From Halobacillus amylolyticus (GTDB lineage Bacteria > Bacillota > Bacilli > Bacillales > Halobacillaceae), in NCBI RefSeq assembly GCF_022921115.1, contig NZ_CP095076.1, positions 62,001 through 126,000 of the forward strand: 64,000 nt of DNA. Direction: 5' to 3'. The stretch's first letter is position 1. Each line of letters starts with the position of its first letter. The notes under the pieces were generated by a model. The model was not told where the DNA came from, ran no database searches, and saw only the letters and a list, made by a program, of their open reading frames with translations. This document shows, in pieces, positions 60,288-64,000 of the stretch. Position numbers and translations under genes: made by a program.

Positions 60288-61910
60288 ATGACAAACATTA
60301 AATGTGAATGCGGTCATGTGAATCCAGAGGGAACGGTACTATGTGAAGCTTGTGGTAAGCCTACAGTAAACCAGTATACCGATGGGGTCGATAATCAATC
60401 CTTATTAAATATGAGATATGATGGGAGTGCCAGGAGATCCCAAACGTATAATCGCACAATCATCGATAAAGTATGGAATTTTTTTTCGTCAGTTAAGGTT
60501 GGAGTGTGGCTCATTGTACTTACTTTGGTCGCCTCGGCAGTTGGAACGATATTTCCACAAGAAATGTACATACCTCCTGGTGTTAGTGCCTCAACCCATT
60601 ATGCAGATCAATATGGTTTAGCAGGGCAAATTTATTATCAGCTAGGCTTTCATAATTTATATAGCTCCTGGTGGTACATGCTTTTACTAGCAATGATCGG
60701 CATTTCTATTGTTATTGCTAGTATCGATCGGTTTGTTCCCCTTTATAAAACACTGAGAATACAAAAACCTAAACGTCATGATTTATTTATGAAAAAGCAA
60801 AGAATATTCGGCGTGACGGAATCTAGTTTTATTGATGGAGAGAAATTGAAGGGAAATCTGAAAAAGAGGCATTTTAAGATTAAAGAGCAAGATGGTCATC
60901 TCTTGGCAGAGAAAAACCGTTTTTCCAGATGGGGACCTTATGTCAATCACATTGGATTAATCATCTTTCTACTGGGGACGTTGCTCAGATTCATTCCTGC
61001 CCTTTATGTAGATGATTACATTTGGGTCCGAGAGGGTGAGACGGCTGTTATAAACGGCACAGAGGGACAATATTACATCAAGAATGAAAAGTTTATTCTG
61101 GAAACATATGACGAGGACGATGAACGATTTCAGGAAGCCCTTCAAAACAATGGGGGTCCAGTACCGAAGATCTATCAAACGAATGCTGTTATTTATAAAA
61201 GAACAGATCCTATTGTAGTCGGCGGAAATCCTGAGCTTGAAAAAATTAAAGAGGATCAGATCCGTGTGAATCATCCCATTAAGTTTGGGGGATTTGCTCT
61301 TTACCAGGCAAGCTATCAATTAAATGAATTTAAAGAAATGACGTTCAAGATTCATGATAAAAACAATGAAGACAGCTCTTATGGGCAATTTACTGTGAAC
61401 TTGGCCGAGCCGAAATCAGAGTACCAACTTGAAAGTGGCTATAGGGTGGTACTTGATTCTTACTATCCGGAATATGAACTCCAAGACGGTGAACCGGTGT
61501 CTGTATCTAAATATCCAAAAAACCCCGCATTTGTATTCAACGTATATCCACCGGGCGAATCGGAACCTGAGATAAGTTTTGTGGGAATCGGTGTCAATGT
61601 AGATGGGACGGGTGAAAACAACTATAAAATAGGCTTAACTGACTTTGATGTAAGGGATGTAACCGGACTGACTGTTCGAAAGGATTATACGCTTCCTTTC
61701 ATTGCGTTAGGTGGAGCTATCTTTATGATTGGCGTCATTCAAGGAATGTACTGGAATCATAGACGGATATGGATTAAACCAAAGGAAAATGGAATATGGA
61801 TCGCTGCCCATACGAACAAGAACTGGTTTGCATTAAGACGAGATATTGAACGGGTGATTGACGGTACGGGGATAGAGTCCCCTAAGGATCAACAAGAGGT
61901 GGATAATTAG
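60288..61910 (+). CDS. resB: ResB-type cytochrome c biogenesis protein with N-terminal zinc ribbon
   Basis: 540 residues. The first 30 residues (CECGHVNPEGTVLCEACGKP) are a four-Cys zinc ribbon, as in many Bacillus ResB proteins. ResB membrane segments follow (KVGVWLIVLTLVASAVGTIFP, SSWWYMLLLAMIGISIVIAS, YVNHIGLIIFLLGTLL) and a large external domain, with a last span near residue 475. ResB and ResC form the system-II haem-transfer complex that attaches haem to cytochrome c. ATG 60288 has TGAGG upstream. resC follows after 31 bp. Confidence 0.92.
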   Translation: MTNIKCECGHVNPEGTVLCEACGKPTVNQYTDGVDNQSLLNMRYDGSARRSQTYNRTIIDKVWNFFSSVKVGVWLIVLTLVASAVGTIFPQEMYIPPGVSASTHYADQYGLAGQIYYQLGFHNLYSSWWYMLLLAMIGISIVIASIDRFVPLYKTLRIQKPKRHDLFMKKQRIFGVTESSFIDGEKLKGNLKKRHFKIKEQDGHLLAEKNRFSRWGPYVNHIGLIIFLLGTLLRFIPALYVDDYIWVREGETAVINGTEGQYYIKNEKFILETYDEDDERFQEALQNNGGPVPKIYQTNAVIYKRTDPIVVGGNPELEKIKEDQIRVNHPIKFGGFALYQASYQLNEFKEMTFKIHDKNNEDSSYGQFTVNLAEPKSEYQLESGYRVVLDSYYPEYELQDGEPVSVSKYPKNPAFVFNVYPPGESEPEISFVGIGVNVDGTGENNYKIGLTDFDVRDVTGLTVRKDYTLPFIALGGAIFMIGVIQGMYWNHRRIWIKPKENGIWIAAHTNKNWFALRRDIERVIDGTGIESPKDQQEVDN

Positions 61911-61941
61911 CCTCTAAGGAGGCCATCAAGGAGGGTATACA

Positions 61942-63122
61942 ATGGAATTAACTATAATAAGCAGTAACTTGCTTTATGCTGCTTTTATTATCTATCTAAT
62001 TGCTACATTTTTCTTCGGAGGAACGATTCGTGATAGGAAAAGGAAGAGTGCGAGGACGGCGGGCAACATTGGCATAGCATTGACTATAATAGGGTTCCTT
62101 AGTCAAGTCGGCTACTTCTTTACAAGATGGGTTGCGAGTAATCACGTACCTGTTAGTAATTTGTATGAATTTACAACATTTTTTGGCATGATGCTTGTCC
62201 TGGCGTTTATTGTTATGTATTTTATTTACCGTATCAACATTCTAGGGCTGTTTGCACTACCTATTGCCCTGTTAATTATTGCTTTTGCGAGTATGTTTTC
62301 AAGTGAAATATCCCCACTTGTTCCATCATTGCAGTCCCATTGGCTGTATATCCATGTAACAACGGCATCACTTGGGGAAGCTATTTTATCGATTAGTTTT
62401 GTCGCAGGATTGATCTTTCTAATCCGCCAAACGGATCAAAGTAAAGGATCTAAGCATACTTTTTGGTTAGAGAGCGTGATTTATATGCTAGCTGCAGCTT
62501 TAGCGTTCATCATCATCTCTTCAACCTTTAATGCGATGAATTATGAAGCCACCTTCGAAGCCCCTATTGAAGGACAACCTGTGGAGATTACTTACCAAAT
62601 GCCAGCTATAGCTGGGCCAACGGACGGCGAGTTACTTACTGATAATATGAACCCACTTTTTAATGTGCCAGAGTGGATGCGTGGTGTGGATGCAGCTGTT
62701 AAATTCAATACGATCCTATGGGCTTTCCTTGGGGGCTTGTTCTTTACTGGCTGGTACGCTTAATTTTAAGAAAGCGCATTGGGGCAGCAATTCAGCCTCT
62801 CTTGAAAAAAGTGAATCCAGAACTTGTTGATGAAATATCTTATCGCGCAGTGGCTATCGGGTTCCCTATTTTTACACTAGGTGCGCTGATTTTTGCGATG
62901 ATATGGGCCCAAGAAGCTTGGAGCCGTTTCTGGGGATGGGATCCTAAAGAAGTGTGGGCTTTAATTACCTTCTTTTTCTATGCTGCTTTCCTGCACCTCA
63001 GACTCTCAAGAGGATGGCATGGAACGAAATCAGCATGGCTTGCTGTAGGAGGGTTTGCCATCATTATGTTTAACTTACTCGCTGTAAACTTAATTATATC
63101 TGGTTTACATTCCTACGCGTAA
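61942..63122 (+). CDS. resC: ResC/CcsA-type cytochrome c biogenesis protein (frameshifted in this sequence)
   Basis: Two frames join to about 393 residues. The first carries helices with [15 protein letters not shown]. The second carries the tryptophan-rich haem motif [33 protein letters not shown] and His in [16 protein letters not shown] run near 62733 breaks the frame; one G more gives [16 protein letters not shown]. CcsA/ResC presents haem outside the membrane with ResB. AGGAGGG precedes the ATG. Confidence 0.9.
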
Positions 63123-63278
63123 GCAGGAAGTTTTATACTGGGATTTAAAATGCTTGCTCTGGATCAGGCAACATCTTCTGACGAGTGCATAACTACACGC
63201 TTCTAATTATACGGTCATTGCTGTTTACTGGGAAAAGATCTAAGATCATAGATCACTAAAGAAAGGCGTGTTTTAAAA

Positions 63279-63830
63279 GTGAAAAATCGTCGCAAGCGAT
63301 TGATCATGCGTATCTCCATATTAAGTGTATTTGCCCTTCTCATAGGATTTGTCCTATATCAGAACTTCACAAAAAATTCAGGGGTCGTCAATGCCGGAGA
63401 TATGGCCCCTGATTTTAAACTGGAGACCCTTGATGGGGAAACTATTCAACTTAGCGATTACCGGGGACAAGGTGTATTTCTCAATGTATGGGCAACCTAC
63501 TGTAAACCCTGCGAGAAAGAAATGCCCTTCATAGAAAATCAATATCAAATTTTTAAAGATAAAGGTGTGCAGGTTCTCTCTGTCGATGTAGGAGAAAGTG
63601 CTGTAACGGTACAAGCATTTGTCGATCGTAAAGGAATGACGTTCCCCGTGTTAATGGACTACGGTGAGGAATTACTAGATGCATACGGAATTGGACCTAT
63701 CCCGGTTACTTTCTTAATCGATGAAAACGGCAGGGTCGTGGATCGCATTACGGCTGGAATGACGGAAAAAGAGATCCATGGATATATGAAGAGAATTCAA
63801 CCGGATGACTGGAAAGAATCAGATGACTGA
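63279..63830 (+). CDS. resA: ResA-type membrane-anchored thiol-disulfide reductase
   Basis: 183 residues, GTG start. N-terminal anchor ([21 protein letters not shown]), then a thioredoxin fold: [32 protein letters not shown] with CKPC, and cis-Pro in [10 protein letters not shown]. ResA keeps the CxxCH Cys of apocytochrome c reduced before haem attachment. Here it stands after resB and resC, not before them as in B. subtilis. ccdA overlaps its end by 8 bp. Confidence 0.92.
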   Translation: MKNRRKRLIMRISILSVFALLIGFVLYQNFTKNSGVVNAGDMAPDFKLETLDGETIQLSDYRGQGVFLNVWATYCKPCEKEMPFIENQYQIFKDKGVQVLSVDVGESAVTVQAFVDRKGMTFPVLMDYGEELLDAYGIGPIPVTFLIDENGRVVDRITAGMTEKEIHGYMKRIQPDDWKESDD

Positions 63831-64000
63831 TATCAATCTACTATTAGCCTTTGGAGCAGGGTTTTTATCATTTATTTCGCCTTGTAATCTACCCTTATAT
63901 CCTGCATTTTTATCTTATATTACTGGGATGTCCCTAGATGATTTACAGGATAAAAAATTGTTGGCACAGAAACAACCCTTGCTTCACACCTTGTTTTTTC
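63823..64000 (+). CDS. ccdA: CcdA-type electron-transfer membrane protein, partial
   Basis: The visible N-terminus ([35 protein letters not shown]) has the Ser-Pro-Cys motif of the CcdA/DsbD-beta family; the second Cys lies beyond the window. CcdA passes electrons from cytoplasmic thioredoxin to ResA. It overlaps resA and completes the system-II haem-attachment set. Confidence 0.9.
   Translation, partial: MTDINLLLAFGAGFLSFISPCNLPLYPAFLSYITGMSLDDLQDKKLLAQKQPLLHTLFF

Noticed and set aside
1..64000. CRISPR array or rRNA genes
   Set aside because: No regularly spaced repeat-spacer pattern and no rRNA-like sequence were seen; the only regular arrays are the rep iterons and the parC repeats.

Overview
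The window looks like part of a large, low-GC conjugative plasmid (or a plasmid-like mobile region) of a Bacillaceae bacterium. The evidence is AT-rich DNA, strong AGGAGG-type ribosome sites, frequent TTG and GTG starts, and Bacillus-type proteins (AbrB, SigO/RsoA/YvrJ-like, TcyP, CadC, BdbCD, ResABC). It carries its own replication gene, an actin-type partition locus, a type I toxin-antitoxin, a relaxase, a coupling protein and a type IV secretion operon.

Layout. 1-1.9 kb: three genes of a lasso-peptide pathway (cyclase cut by the window edge, B2 protease, B1 leader-binding protein). 2-5.4 kb: a DUF3231 fragment, a small membrane protein, and a cassette of a subtilisin-like protease, a phospholipase-A2-like protein and a 55-aa Cys-rich peptide ending in a strong terminator. 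5.5-8.9 kb: cystine transporter TcyP, RsoA-like and SigO-like split sigma factor subunits, glutaredoxin, tRNA-Cys(GCA) and YvrJ, with a perfect LexA box in the middle. 8.9-9.4 kb: hairpin-rich non-coding DNA. 9.4-11.8 kb: plasmid proteins including a SprT-like metalloprotein. 12-22.6 kb (minus strand): the conjugation operon, with VirB2-, VirB3-, VirB4-, VirB1-, VirB8- and VirB6-like proteins, a lipoprotein and an EssB/YukC-like protein, plus AbrB. 22.6-28.1 kb: Rep gene with internal iterons, a DUF3967/MerR-like protein, the toxin-antitoxin and parMRC. 28.2-37.3 kb: MOBQ-type relaxase with a candidate oriT, VirD4-type coupling protein, topoisomerase III and small genes. 37.4-44.7 kb: resolvase remnant, a Clp-like AAA+ ATPase with an unknown partner, a membrane protein split by an IS21-family element, and a resolvase with a candidate res site. 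45-64 kb: a metal and extracytoplasmic redox island with CadD, a DD-carboxypeptidase, a ZIP transporter, a CzrA-like repressor with CzcD, CopC/CopD, YnfA, cadC-cadA and a second CDF transporter, then CtaG, BdbD/BdbC, ResB, ResC, ResA and CcdA.

How it fits together. The central 22-36 kb maintains and moves the plasmid. The right third is cargo for divalent metal and copper handling, together with thiol oxidation and cytochrome c assembly outside the membrane. The left part is cargo for secreted or peptide products and sulfur/thiol metabolism. Seven cargo or backbone genes are broken by eight single-base losses. Each break is repaired by adding one base to a mononucleotide run, so most of these frameshifts are probably base-calling errors and not real decay.
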